Assembly: GCA_002633005.1 (NCBI GenBank)
Contig: NMRA01000451.1
Location: forward strand, 168,892-228,891
DNA from: Phoronis australis
Lineage: Eukaryota > Phoronida > Phoronidae
Length of the DNA: 60,000 nt
Reading direction: 5' to 3'
Below are positions 21,135 to 33,310 of the stretch, piece after piece; positions within the stretch are counted from its first letter, which is position 1; the number at the start of each line of letters is the position of its first letter. The position numbers and the translations under genes were made by a program. Under the pieces are notes generated by a model that did not search any database, had not been told where the DNA came from, and saw nothing but the letters and a program-made list of their open reading frames with translations.

Positions 21135-24100
21135 CTAATTCTTGGGTGAACACTTTTCGGAGAGCATGACGTATCGTGGGGTACGCCACGGCTGGTCCCA
21201 TACGACCACTTGACATTCTTTATTTGGACAAGCAGAATCCTAAAATACACCAAGTTTTAATTCTGAAATAGACGAGTTTAAAGGATTATGCAGTACACAT
21301 TTGTGTGAACAGTGGACGTGGCTTGCAATACACCATTCTTCGCACGAGATTCCGTAGAGTTAGCTCCTCTGGACCGACGCTGTCGTTAATAAGGTGCTGA
21401 ATTTGGAGGTGTGCGGTGAGTGGTGAAAGTGTGAAAAGAACTGAAAAACTATGCTAAAAAGGAGAAGACAGTAGAAGGCTGTTACAACCAGAAGAAGCTG
21501 TACGCAGTGAACATGGCCGGGAAATATCAAGTTTGTCCGTGTCTCCGAGCTCAATAAATGGTTATGTGCAATAAACAGAAAAAAATGCAAAAATAAATAA
21601 TTTTCAGTAATTGAAGAAAGATGGGTCAAATGTAACTTTTTGTTTAAAATGCGACATTTCTCAAATACGCAAGAGGGTGTTGTGACCTATATTGTATTGT
21701 CGCCCGTGCCCACGTGCCTGAATGCGAATCCACCCAAAACATATTTCGAAGTTAGAAAATCAGTTTTCTTCAGCTCTTTTAAAACAATGCCATCGCGTTC
21801 TCGTATATACTTTGTTTGCACTGAAATTAGTTACAACAAATTGCCTGTAATTCCAATAGACATATTTTGGTGACTGAGCTAACCCGTCGTGACAAGCAAC
21901 ATAATGGATCTGACCAGAAGCGCTACCGACCTGACAGTTGTTCTCAGACGAAAATCAAAAGTTGGTTCTTAACCTCGACGGCGCGATGTTATTGCACCGA
22001 ATGACTGAACTTGAAAAGGCAAAAATGTCGTTTAATATTATTCAGTCATTGACAATGTGGTGCTTGTCAATATACAAGTACTGTGACAGAATTCTCCCGC
22101 TTAGCTATATAAGGGTGCTGAAAACTTCATACCTGCACGTCATCAACTAGTTTACACTCGTTCTCCGACACAGGCACGTGCTGCTTGGCGCACTTGGAAT
22201 AGCCCATCTCCGTTGTGATGAAATACTTCCAGCCAGCAACCACCTGTGATAAACGAAGTATAGGATTTTTAAAGGACAGAGTCTCTGTAAACGGCTCAAA
22301 AGGAGCGCGTAAGACAGCTGTTTGCATTGTCAAGCTTAAAGCATGGTACTGACTGAAAAGGGTGAAATTATTAATAACCGTGAGGTTTGCCTAATAAAGA
22401 ATCTTGAAATTGGTTGTTATCGGCAAAGCTGCCTTTTGGGAGTTTGACCAACAGTACTCAACGAGGGTGGGAGCAAACTCGCAATGGTTGGCGACGGAAG
22501 GCAGCTGAAATATTGGCAAACTTGGTACTTTGTAATTAACAGGGGGAGAGGGGAACGTAAAATTAAAACAGTCAAGCTTCGACCCGGGATATTTCAATTC
22601 ATGTAGTTGTGACAATGCATTCTAGTGACTCTGAAAGAAGATTGAAGAAAAAACACTCATCCGGAAGCGGATCACTCATTCAGAGCGGAACCCTGAGTAT
22701 AGGGGGCGGTGTTGACCTGGGAAGAGTACTACAAACGATCTGCGTTGGCACAAAATTGGCGACTACCGGAGACGGGTGAAATTTAGTTTTGGGCATGAGG
22801 GGCTGCACTGCCATGCAACATCTCAAGGAAGCTAATGTAGTAGCTGCCTATTCGTTACCCTTGACAGTTGTCATGTCAAATGAAATAAATTATACAGTCG
22901 TTGTAGGAGAACAGAGAAAAAGACTCTTCTTATCCACGTCATACTTTTAGAGTGTTTCACGTCTGTCAAAAAGATATGGTTTGAGGCCAAGCAATATCAT
23001 AATTCGGATCCTGGGATATTAATTTTTGAAAAAGGGTTCTGTTGTGAGATACTTGTTTGTTTGTCCGTATCTTGAAAACGAAAACAATCAGTTGAAATGT
23101 GTTGGGATGCATGTATAATTACCTCACGTCATCTGTTGATGCCAGCTGAAATGTGTCGGGATCCTTTTTTACTCAGCGCCATCTAATGGCAGCTTTGAGG
23201 CGCAGAATTTAAAATGAGTAGGACACTGACCAACTAACACTAAGACTGCTTTCCGTAGAACCAAAACATTACTTTGATCTTACGTCAAAAATTCTTCGCT
23301 TATTTAACAGAATTTATGAATTTTATCCCATAATTTATGAATTTTATCGCATAATTTATGAATTCAATCCCATTACTCAGCATGGCATACCCACCCACAA
23401 TCACTTCACTGGTCCTCATTCTGCTGGGATAGGATATAACCTCGTATTTTACTCGCGTGGTTTTAAGAGATACGACTTTCCTCTGAAAAAAACTTTGTCA
23501 TTTTGGCCACAAAAATGAAGTGGTCAAATAATTTTCAACAAACGTACTTCATAGGTTTTTATTTGTATGACTTGACCCAGGTTACTTTTGAAAGCATCCT
23601 ACCTGCCGAGAGGCTTTCAGGACTTTTCTGACGCCTGATTTGAACATACAGGCATCTTTAGCCTCAAACGTTCTCCAGGAAAAGTCAACGGCTTCGAGTA
23701 ACTTCTTATCGTTGACGTCAATGGGATGAACCATTCCAGCCCTGGCTGGCAGTGGAAGCGGTTTCGTTAATGGTTTAAGTCCGCACTTGAAGTCTGTCAT
23801 CTCAATTTTACTGTTCCATGGTTGCTCCCAGACGACAGCATAACACCGATCCACCTGTTAAAAGATATCGTCAAATAAGGACAAAGATTGTGCCGGAGTG
23901 CGAAAACAAATTGAAGGCTGGGATGGTGCACATGCCTACGAACAGTACTCCTCCATGAACCCAATCGAACATCATTTGAAAATCTGCGTAGAATACAGGG
24001 TCAGGTAATGGATACGTTAGAAAGGCGTGTATACGACTCCACTTGCTGGAAGACAACACAGTGTGAGACGCGTGTTTCACAGAAGCTGGTGTTTTCTAGA

Positions 24101-25728
24101 TGCCAAGGCCACTGCGCTCTCGCTTTTCTACAATCTGTTCGCACAGCAGTCGACTCCGACATCTACAATTACGGAAAGAGTACCAATTTGATTGAGGACT
24201 TTGTTCATTACAACTAAACACGTGAAACGAACATTCATGAATATGTCTGTACATGTGAATTTGAGGCATGGTAATAAAGACCCATTGCGTGTATGTACTC
24301 GGTGGTATTACCGCCATCATGTTTGTGTACGGCAAAATAATTAAAACATGCCCTTTCTCAAAATATGAATTGTGATATTGAAGAACAAAAAATTGGATGA
24401 CCATAGCGAACAATACTTAAAAGTATTGATAACAGCACAGCTTTTACGTGATAATTTTGTTTCCAAACTCAAGCATGTATCATCATGACAACTTCCCATG
24501 TCCAGCCTAAACACGGGTACCAGTTCGTAATTCGATTTTTATATATTTTCAATGTAGGACGCAAGCGGCGATTGCTATGATTAGCAGCTTACATAGGTAA
24601 GGCTTCGAGGTGTTAGTAGCATTAACCTTAACTTACTAACTCTTAACATAGGGACCTATTAGCATTTAAACAAAAAGTTTTAGAATGGTGCAGGTTTTTT
24701 TTAAGTCTGTTATTGTTGTGCGCTTAATTTGCAACTGCTGCTAAGAAACTGCCCGAAATTTTGGATCTCCTGATAAAAATGATAAACGTCTGAAGTCCAT
24801 TGTATCACTGTGTCAAGTATTACGCTTTCATCATCTCTACCAGAACAATTTTAAATCGCTTAATTCCTTCACTCTAGATCCAGATTTTAATGGCATTCCT
24901 CAACGTTCAAACACAGACATCACGCATATTTGTCCCGAGATCACAACGTCCAGAGTTACATAAGAAATTGCCCTTTAAATGTTCTAGTTATGAACATTAA
25001 TGCATGTAAAATGAAATTGTCTTTCAAATGCCCTATTTAAGTCACGCCTCATATCACCTATATGATGGTTCAAATGCTTAGCCGAGTCCTGGTTAAGTAT
25101 GTAACCGTTTGCTTTAAAAAATCCTCTAAAAACCGACGTTTACCGCTTGAACATTACAATCTTGTTTGTCCTCGCTCTTCAAGCAGTCCGTCATGCTGAA
25201 GTCAAACGTGACTTTCCAGTTCAAACCAGCCACCACCTGAAAAGTAAACGGGACATGAAATCTAAGAAGCTGGATACTTCTTTTAGTTGTGGTTAATGTC
25301 TTTTGAGAAACTTTTGGATTTGACAATTGGCTACTGCTTAATGTTTGAATCTGCCATGCAGAAGGCAGAGAGGACCAAATCTACCACATTCTATTACTAT
25401 TGATCCCTATATTTTATTTCAGATTCATCTTTAATGCGATAATACCTGGGTTCCGTGCAAAAGAACATTCAGCGTTCGTGATATAATGAGCAGTTTGCGC
25501 TAGTGTGACTCTCAAGCAAGAATCACGGACACTCACCTGCCGCTGTGCCTCGTGGATGGTAGAGGCAACAGACTTATACATGCTGTTGGTCATCAAGTTA
25601 AGCTGATTCTCAGCAAATTTGGTGATTCTAATGACGTCATTGTTGTCCACGGGGACTGGTGACCACCCACCGCCACAACTTCCTAGCCTGAAAAGCACCG
25701 CGAGACACAAGACGTGCACAGTAGACAT
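21135..25728 (-). CDS. Secreted two-domain cystatin (cysteine-protease inhibitor), copy A
   Basis: Five exons: 25728-25537, 25236-25144, 23854-23603, 22243-22133, 21239-21135 (192, 93, 252, 111 and 105 nt, all phase 0). All junctions are GT-AG (CAG|GTGAGT, GCG|GTAAAC, CAG|GTAGGA, CAG|GTATGA). The product is 250 residues. Residues 1-18 are a signal peptide. Domain 1 (about 19-120) has Gly residues near the mature start, Q64-V-V-A-G, P107-W108 and Cys 82/91 and 99/119, the usual cystatin pairs. Domain 2 (about 135-250) has G135, Q179-V-V-A-G, P233-W234 and Cys 197/209 and 225/246, plus unusual Cys164 and Cys220. Known cystatins block papain/cathepsin-like proteases with the N-terminal Gly, QxVxG loop and PW loop, all present twice. 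An intron falls right after the Gln of QxVxG in both domains, and exon 3 joins the end of domain 1 to the start of domain 2. Target proteases are unknown. Confidence 0.88.
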
Positions 25729-25793
25729 AGTTCTGAAGTTTCTGAACCGTTATCTTATTCCACTTGGTTTTATCTGTTATTTGTTTTATAGCG

Positions 25794-25800
25794 TGATGGC
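25794..25800 (-). promoter_or_regulatory. TATA-like box of cystatin gene A
   Basis: The minus strand reads TATAAAAC about 65-70 bases upstream of the ATG, which would give a short 5' UTR of about 40 bases. The matching position in unit B (about 36,404-36,411) reads AATTAAAC, so the motif is not preserved there. Confidence 0.5.
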
Positions 25801-26959
25801 GTTATCGGACTGCTGTTCAATCTTACCAATCGGCTTGGGCGGTTTGGAAAGGATATCTAAAATACGAATGCCATATTGAATATTATCCAATATATGTCTA
25901 AACAGGGGCTTTCAATATGTCATGAAATATGCCGTGAAATACGAAACAGTAGAATCAATCTGTAAACAATGGTAGAGGCTGTATATCACGGTTGGTTTGC
26001 AATCTCCTGGTGGAGTAAACGTCCCGTGTACAACATCGAATTTGAGTGGGATCGTTCATTTGAGTTGTCTAAAATATTGATCCAAGGCGTCGCTCCTGAA
26101 AAAGCTGCTCTAAAATCAACAGATTGACGGAAGAAAATTCAGCCGCTGTAAGCCGGGGACGGGGATGCCTTTCTCAATTTCTGTAAACATCACATACTTT
26201 GGTGGTTGCAATGAGCTGTAGCTAAATTGAAATACCCAAGTGGTCCGCGTCCGCCGTCGTAATCTGAGAGCATGGGAAACCCCTGCTCATTTTGTCAAAC
26301 GTCGACTACCTTAATGGACCGTAAATCTATCGACTGCACTATGAGTATCTGATCAAAAAAATAACTTTTAATCACTGAAGTGGTAGATCAGCTGCATCAA
26401 CTAATCTCACGGTCAACATTTTTAGGCGACAGATTAGACACCATGTAAATTTGTTAGGCTGCCAGTGGATCAGTTTTTTATAGGTCCGTCGAAGAATTTT
26501 GAATGCCAACACGCTGGTCGTTGAATGTTAAATTAGAGTTAAAAGTTCGCGGCTTTTAAGCTGGACTTGCATCGCAAGCAGCGGCTCTGTCCGGGGATGT
26601 AAATAAGCCAAGTATCACAAATCATGATACAAGTAAATAACAAGACAAAGATCGTGAAGTGCGAATAATTCACTGTTTTCAGTGATGTTTTTCTACAGTT
26701 TTGTTTGGAGTTCATTGAATCAAAGCTTCTAACACATGGAGATGTCAGTTACCTTCCAAAATTAAAGCAAGAGTTTGATGCTATGCTTCAGAAAGCTGAT
26801 GTGCATGAAGTCATTTAGACATGCAATCTTTAGAAACGAATGTTGAAACTATCCACATTTGCAGTTTGTGCCCAAGTAAGAGATACGAAAGTGAATTGGT
26901 GCCAGTTTTCAATGATTCTCTCGCTGACAAACCAATTAACACAGCCCATTATAAGATAT

Positions 26960-27300
26960 TTTGAATCAGGCATACCTCGGAATCCTGCCTGCCTCCGAAC
27001 AAGTACTGTTTGGCCCTTCATTGCGTGCGGGCCAATTACCCACGTTCTGTATACATGTATATACATGCATGCAACCTCTCCAGTCGGCAATAGTTGACTC
27101 CTTGGCGATGGAGCTTTGCAGTTACAGTGGATGGCAATTCCCCATTGACAATACTCAACGATGTACGTTGTAAACTTGTGCAAAAAGAACATTTGTGCAG
27201 GGATACTGTGTCTGTACTGTAATGCTGGGTTCAATTCTACAGAAATGTGCAGTTGTAACAACTACAGTAACATCAACAACACTGACTGTATAACTTTGGG
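26960..27300 (+). pseudogene. Relic of a transposon ORF with Cys-rich C-terminus (unit A)
   Basis: Across frames the plus strand gives CLPPNKYCLALHCVRANYP, then VDGNSPLTILNDVRCK, then C-N-A-G-F-N-S-T-E-M-C-S-C. This follows the pattern L-P-P-x-x-D-x-L-x-x-H-x-x-R-A-N-Y ... C-K-C ... C-x-x-x-C-x-C found in uncharacterised transposon-associated proteins of invertebrates. The same relic in unit B (38,600-38,925) shows that it predates the duplication. It lies upstream of the cystatin gene on the opposite strand. Confidence 0.5.
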
Positions 27301-27940
27301 CAGCGTCTTTGACAATGAAGACGATGTATTTTAAGCCAACGATAGTAAATAGTGAGTTGTAAGTTTCATTTGGTGATTTAGTCATAGCAACTACATACTT
27401 TGATCATTATCATGTTTTTGTCTTAGACTGCTTGCTTGACACTATCAGAATTACCTAGTATTACCATACAGTCTATGTGCACATTCACAGAGATCACTCA
27501 ACTGTGTTTTTTGTTCAACATATTTCTGTTATATTATGCAAACAAGTTGTACTATATTCCATTAGTCAATGATGCAGTCACTGAAGCACATTTTATCTTT
27601 CTCAAGTGTAGTGTGTTATTTCTCTTCTCAGACAATGCTAGAATACCCTTCTAGTAACATCCAGACTTAGTTCATATTTCTTGCAACAACTGTTTGCAAC
27701 TTCTCTACAAAAATGAAACATGTAATGTGAGTGAATTGTTGTTAAATGCAATGATATTGATGAGACCTGAATACTTGTCTTACAAAAAAGTTAGGAAAGT
27801 GTTGTTTTAACAAATTTAAGTTCACTAAGCTCTTTGGTAACTATTGCGTAACTTCAATCTCAAATTTCTTTGAAGTGTGCAACTTAAGATTTTGAAAGCA
27901 CACTGGCAAATGATATAAAAAACACCAGAATAAAATCTCT

Positions 27941-28004
27941 CCACCCCTAAAGCACTCGACCCCTAAAACACTCCACACCTAAAGTACTCCACCCCTAAAG
28001 TATT
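27941..28004. repeat. Four tandem 16-bp units (unit A only)
   Basis: Units CCACCCCTAAAGCACT, CGACCCCTAAAACACT, CCACACCTAAAGTACT and CCACCCCTAAAGTATT follow without gaps. The matching place in unit B (near 39,620) has about one unit, so copy number changed after the duplication. Confidence 0.85.
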
Positions 28005-28169
28005 CATAAAAAGTATTTTCTAGAAGCCCTACAAAATTCGGCCTACTGCCTAATTAAGGGTAAAAAACAGTTACTTCAATACAAACAAAAAGTGAGGGGA
28101 CTGATGTGAGCCTTTGAACTTGGGTTGTCACTAGTATAGTAATGCTTTGCTTAGTTAATCCACTTGGTG

Positions 28170-28390
28170 ACTACATGTAATATTTTATTATGTTATCTTG
28201 ATAACTACTCCTCATTTCTGCTGCTTCCCATACTCGCAAAGCCCTCTTTGCCAAATTATTTTGGAGGGGACTCACGGCGAAATGTGCATTTCCAATCGTT
28301 TGGCAGTTCCTGGCGAGCCGGCTCATGAAGGGGACACATTTACATGTAACCGATGACGTCACCAGCCTTGATTTCTGTGAGAATTGGCGA
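28170..28390 (-). repeat. Dispersed repeat family R2, copy 1
   Basis: GGAGGGGACTCACGG, then CGTTTGGCAGTTCCTGGCGA and GCCGGCTCATG match five other places in the window: 39,940 and 42,590 in the same orientation, 43,620, 52,280 and 56,010 inverted. On the minus strand the family ends with an ATGA(A/G)-start segment. This copy also contains GATGACGTCAC, a CRE-like site shared with unit B. Confidence 0.65.
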
Positions 28391-29233
28391 TGTGTAAAGA
28401 AATAAAAAACAACGAGTTTTTTTGTTTTATGGCTATGATTTAAGCTAATATCTTCCAAATCTCTATGTCCTAATAATTACAAGAAAGCGTTCTTCGGCAA
28501 TGAAACCGAATGTGTCCCTTTGAATCAGAGTCCGGTACAACTGAAGTAAAAACATAGAATAATAGGATACTAAAGGTCATGGTGACCAAACAGGTAATAT
28601 TGGGCGAACAATATTTTTGTGAAAGCGTTGACCTTGTTGAATGGCCAAAGCATTTCGTGGTCTGTGTTTTTTTCCTGAAGTCGTTCTTGTTCGCGTTTAT
28701 TCGAAAATGTCTGGCATGACATCTCGTTGATATTTTTAGCTTTCCCAGAAAACCACCCATTGCTTGCTTTTGTATGAAGGTTTTTTGTGCATTAGTAACA
28801 TTTTTACAGTTCTCCAACATCATTGTTGCGACATCATGTTGTAGAAACCCAGGTCTCAGTTTTCATCACTTCGGAACTTTCGCGTGCACATGGGCATCGA
28901 AATGTTCTGGTGAATAATTGAGGTCACGTAGGACATTGTGCGATCGATCAAGCAACCACCTGAAGGAAACCGAATAGAATCAGAAAAATCGAGAGTTATT
29001 TAGTGGCCACTCATAGCTTCCGTTAAATTGCTTGATGTCGCAAAGATAAACCTTTCGCTAAACCCAGCAAATGAAAAGTAATGCCGAATGGTCCAAACCG
29101 TGAGTACGGTGTTCGCAGCAGTTCGTTAGGTCTTTTATGAAACTAGAACACTCTGGGCATTCCGTTTCCTCAAATTATTCCTTGGAAGTGTTACATATCT
29201 ACGGCGAAGTATTGGTGCCAAGTGAAAAATAAA

Positions 29234-29342
29234 AAACGTCGATTATATTGTTATAACGATTTTTTAGCTTAGTCGTTATAATGGGAAATGTGAATCGTTA
29301 TAACGAGAAAGTAATTCGCTGTAACGAAATAGTCGACGTCTT
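29234..29342. mobile_element. MITE-like element with TCGTTATAACG motifs (unit B)
   Basis: AAACGTCGATTATATTGTTA on the left is inverted as TGTAACGAAATAGTCGACGT on the right. It is the same element as 20,268-20,378, at the same position relative to the cystatin gene. Confidence 0.6.
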
Positions 29343-29890
29343 TATGTTTAAAGCTGGTCATAATCATGCGCTATACAAAAGTTGTTATCACAGGGGTATC
29401 CCTGCAAATTCGAAAGCATTCTACAATTTCAAAGCGTTCCGTAAACTCAGTTTCTCGCGAAAACGGTAAGAACTCATGAGACCTCGCAAAATCAGACGAG
29501 TTAAAGGAAAGTGTCTCGCTAGTAGACCTCTGCTCGAGGCCTTACGAGTCTAACCATAGAACAAGTTCTGTCGTCTCTCCCAGCAAAATTGGCGGCCACT
29601 TAATTGATTAATTATCCGATTAAATGTAGTGTTTTTGTCCATGAGTGAAGATTTTTCACTTCGAGTGCAAGCCAATGTCTTGCGGGCTACGGAACTCTAC
29701 CCTGATGCAATTTTGGGAGTTGGCAAATGCACAGATATGAAAGACCTCCTAGGCTCAAATTTCTGCCGGAGATGAACGATTTCATCGCATGTACGGCAAT
29801 AATGTACACGTGGAATCAACTTTTTGCAGTAGAACAAGCCATTTAAACGAAAGGAACAATACGAAAAATTTACGATAATACATGTCAAAC

Positions 29891-29896
29891 TTTATT
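29891..29896 (-). terminator. Poly(A) signal of cystatin copy B
   Basis: AATAAA on the minus strand about 190 bases after the exon 5 stop, conserved with copy A. Confidence 0.6.
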
Positions 29897-32800
29897 TCAG
29901 TAGCATACACGTGGGTCCGAAATGTACTCTTATATTTCCTGAGTCGCAAATCTATCAATTGCAAAAATTGTTAATCATTAATTAACCTGTTGCAATCGAC
30001 TTTGCAATCTGATCACAGAACATCTGTGACAAATTGAGAAGATTTAGATGTTATTCCGTGGGTCCTGTTCTACCCTGAACCTTCTCTAATTCTTGGGTGA
30101 GCACTTTTCGAAGAGCACGACGTATCGTGGGGTACGCCACGGCTGGTCCCATACGACCACTTGACATTCTTTATTTGGGCAGGCAGAATCCTAAAATACA
30201 CCAAGTTTAATTCCAAAACAAAATACTTTTAAAGGATTATGAAGTATATATTTGTATGAACAGTAGACGTGGCTTACAATACACCTTTCTCCGCCAGTGA
30301 TTCCGAAGAGTTAGCTCCCCTCCCACTGACGCCATTAAGGTGCTGAAAACGGAGGTGTGCGCTGAGTGGTGAAAGTGTGAAAAGAACTGAAAAACTATGC
30401 CATACAAAAAACTGGAAGACAGTAGTGGGCTGTCACAACAACCAGAAGAAGCTGTACGCCTGGAAGCAATCAATTTCCAGTGAACATGGTGAAAAACGTC
30501 AACATTACCTGTGTTTGCCGCCGTTCAAGATGTTTTATATGTCTAAGAACTCAATAAGCCGAAAAGAATAGTTACGTGCAGTATACAGAAAATAATGCAA
30601 AATGATAAATAATTTTCTGTAATTGAAGAAAAGTGGATCAAATGTAACATTTTGTTTAAAATACGACAGTTCTCAAATACACAAGCGGGTGTTGTGACCT
30701 ATATTCTCGCCCGTACCCACGTGTTTGAATGCGATTCCTCCCAAAATATATTTCGAAATTAGAAAATCCTCTTTCTTCGGCTCTTTTAAAACAGTCCCAT
30801 CGAGTTCTCGTAAAAACTTTGTTTGCACTGAAATTGGTTACAACAAATTGCCTGGAATTCCAATAGCCGTATCGTTTTGGTGGCTGAATAAACCAGGCGT
30901 AACAAGCAACATAATGGTTGCATTAACGACCTCGACAGTTGCTCTTCAGTGTGGAAATCAAGATCAGACGAAAACGAAATGTTTGTTCTTAATCGAGAAG
31001 ACGAGTTGTTATTGCCCCGTATGGCTCAACTTCCAAATGTAAAAAAATTGCCATTTAATGGTATTCAGTCATTGACAATGTGATGCTTGACAATATACAT
31101 GTACTGTACGTGACAAAATTCTCCCGCTTCGCTGAAGACTTCATACCTGGGCGTCATCAACTAGTTTACACTCGTTCTCAGACACAGGCACGTGCTGCTT
31201 GGCGCATTTGGAATAGCCAATCTCCATTGTGATGAAATATTTCCGGCCAGCAACCATCTGTGATAAACCAAGTGTAGGATTTTGAAGGACAGAGTCTGCA
31301 AGCGGGTGTAAGGGAGCGCGTAACGCTCCTGTTTGCATTGTCAGGTTTAAAGCTTGGTACTGGCTGAGAAGGGTGAAATTATTAATACATGTACCTGTAA
31401 GGTGTGACAAATGGAGAATCTTGAAATTGGTTGTTATCGGTAGAGCTGCCTTTTGGGAGTTCGAAGGTATCACATTTGCCTATACTTCTCGCACCCTCCT
31501 CATCAATAGTGTGGGCACAAATACTCAACGAGGGTGGAAGCAAACGCGCAATAGTTGGCAGCTGGAATAATGGCAACCTGCACACTTTACGGTTAACAGT
31601 GGGAGAGAGAAACGTAAAATTAAAACAAGTTTCGACCGGGGTCTTTTTTGCAAAGAATAAGGGTCCGTGTCCTCTTGTAGTCCCCATCCAATCCCTGTAG
31701 CTGAAAGAAATGGAGGACCACCTGGAGCAGCACCCTGAGTACCGGAGATGGCGACGACGCGGGGAGCACACTACAAACGATCTGAATTGACACAAAATTG
31801 GTGACTACCGGAGACTCGTGAAATTTATCTAAGGGCATGAGGGGCTGCACTGCCGTGTAGCACCCCAAGGACGCTAACGTTGTAGATGCCTATTCAATAC
31901 CCTTGACAGTTGTCACGTCAAATGAACTAAAATATTCAGTCATTGCCCAAAAACAGAGGAAAAGTCTGTTTTTACCCACGTCGTATTTTCAGAAGTGTTT
32001 AGCGTCTGTAAATAAGAAATGTTGTGAGGCCAAACAATAACATAACTCGGGTTGTTATCTATTCCTTTGTAAAAAGCGGTTCTGTGGTGAGATACTTTTT
32101 TGGTTGTCCGTATTTTGGCAGCTTTGAGTCGTAGAATTAATTGTGAGCATGACGATGACCAACTGACAATAAGGCTGCTTTCCGTAGAACTTAAACATTA
32201 GCTTGCACTTGCGTCAAAAATTCTTCGCTTATGGAAAAGAAACAATGAATTCTACCCCATAACTAATGAATTCAATCCCACAATGCAGCATGGCATACTC
32301 ACCGACAATTACTTCAGTGGTCGCCACGTGATTTTGAGAGATATGACTTTCCTCTGAAGAAATTTTAATTTTTGGCATTAAAAATAAAGCGGTAAAATAA
32401 CTTTCAGCAAACATACTGGCCAAATTTGTATTTGTCTGACTTGTCCCAGGTACCTTCTGTAACGACGGTTACTGTAGAAAATTGCATCACTTCAAAAAAA
32501 TTTAACATTTTAAACCGGTACAAATGATCCAGCATTTTTTAAACAAAATTTAGGTATTTGTTACAGCGTCCTACCTGCCAAGATGCTTTCAGGACTTTTC
32601 TGACGCCTGATTTGAACATACAGACATCTTTAGTATCAAACGTCCTCCAGTAAAATTCAACGACTTCAAGTAACTTCTTATCGTCGACGTTAATGGGATG
32701 AACCATTCCGGGCTTAGGTGGTAGTGGAATTGGCTTCGTTAATGGTTTGAGTCCACACTTGAAGTCTGTCATCTCGATAATATCATTCCATGGTTGCTCC

Positions 32801-33130
32801 CACACGACAACATAACACCGTTCCACCTTTTGAAAAACAAGATCGTCAACTTGGACAAAAAATGTGCGGAAACAAATTGTAGCTGGTGATTGTGCACATG
32901 TCGTCTACCAGGTGTGGTACAATCAACCATGAGCTATGTACATTAAACACAAAACTGAGCTTGCGCGCATGTCCTATTGGGTCATAACCTGCGATGGATG
33001 CACGGCGAAATTTGGTTGGGACGCAGTGGCGCAGTCCTGCTTACAGAAAACAACCGACCGCTGGGTACTAATACAGTTTGTTTGGGTTTCCTAGGATGCA
33101 AAAGCGGGCTTTAAAGCATACCTCGAGTGG

Positions 33131-33310
33131 TTACAGCCCAATATTCTGAAATCCCAATATTCCGACAGCTCATTGTTTTGACATCCAAATGTTCAACAAT
33201 TCACCCATTGTTCCGACATATCTATATTCCGTCAGATTACCCAGTGGTCCTAGACCCCATTGTTCGGACAGCACAATAGTCCGAAAGTTTGCCCAATATT
33301 TCGCAATGGA
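33131..33310. repeat. Degenerate array of CCCAATATTCCGACA-like units
   Basis: About nine imperfect units of roughly 16-21 bp carry the core C-C-A-A/T-T-A/G-T-T-C-C/G-G-A-C-A: CCCAATATTCTGA, CCCAATATTCCGACAG, CCCATTGTTCCGACA, CCCATTGTTCGGACAG, ACAATAGTCCGAAAG and others. With the ACCTTCGGA repeats at 33,927-33,967 it may form the two ends of one non-autonomous element inserted in unit B. Confidence 0.65.

Larger units (their letters stand above)
20097..29055. repeat. Tandem segmental duplication, unit A (about 9.0 kb)
   Basis: From about 20,097 the sequence aligns in order and orientation with 29,056-40,845. Matched landmarks include the CGTTATAACG element (20,268 / 29,234), cystatin exons 5 to 1, the transposon relic at 27.0 / 38.6 kb, a CRE-like site (28,355 / 40,119) and the segment ending near AACCGAATAGAATCAGAAAA (28,967). 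Coding exons differ by roughly a fifth of residues where counted (exon 3), and non-coding parts by substitutions and many indels, so the duplication is not recent. Confidence 0.9.

Noticed and set aside
21031-21216. 61-codon minus-strand frame starting MSSGRMGPAV over cystatin exon 5
   Set aside because: It is read in the wrong frame; the exon 5 frame (K-E-C-Q-V-V-V-W-D-Q-P-W) fits the cystatin end, has a proper acceptor and stops at 21,135.
28470-28823. 117-codon minus frame apparently shared with 40,344-40,631 (CHARHFRMNA)
   Set aside because: The two duplicated copies differ by 2-base and 1-base indels within the frame, so it is not under coding constraint; likely transcribed or intergenic non-coding sequence.
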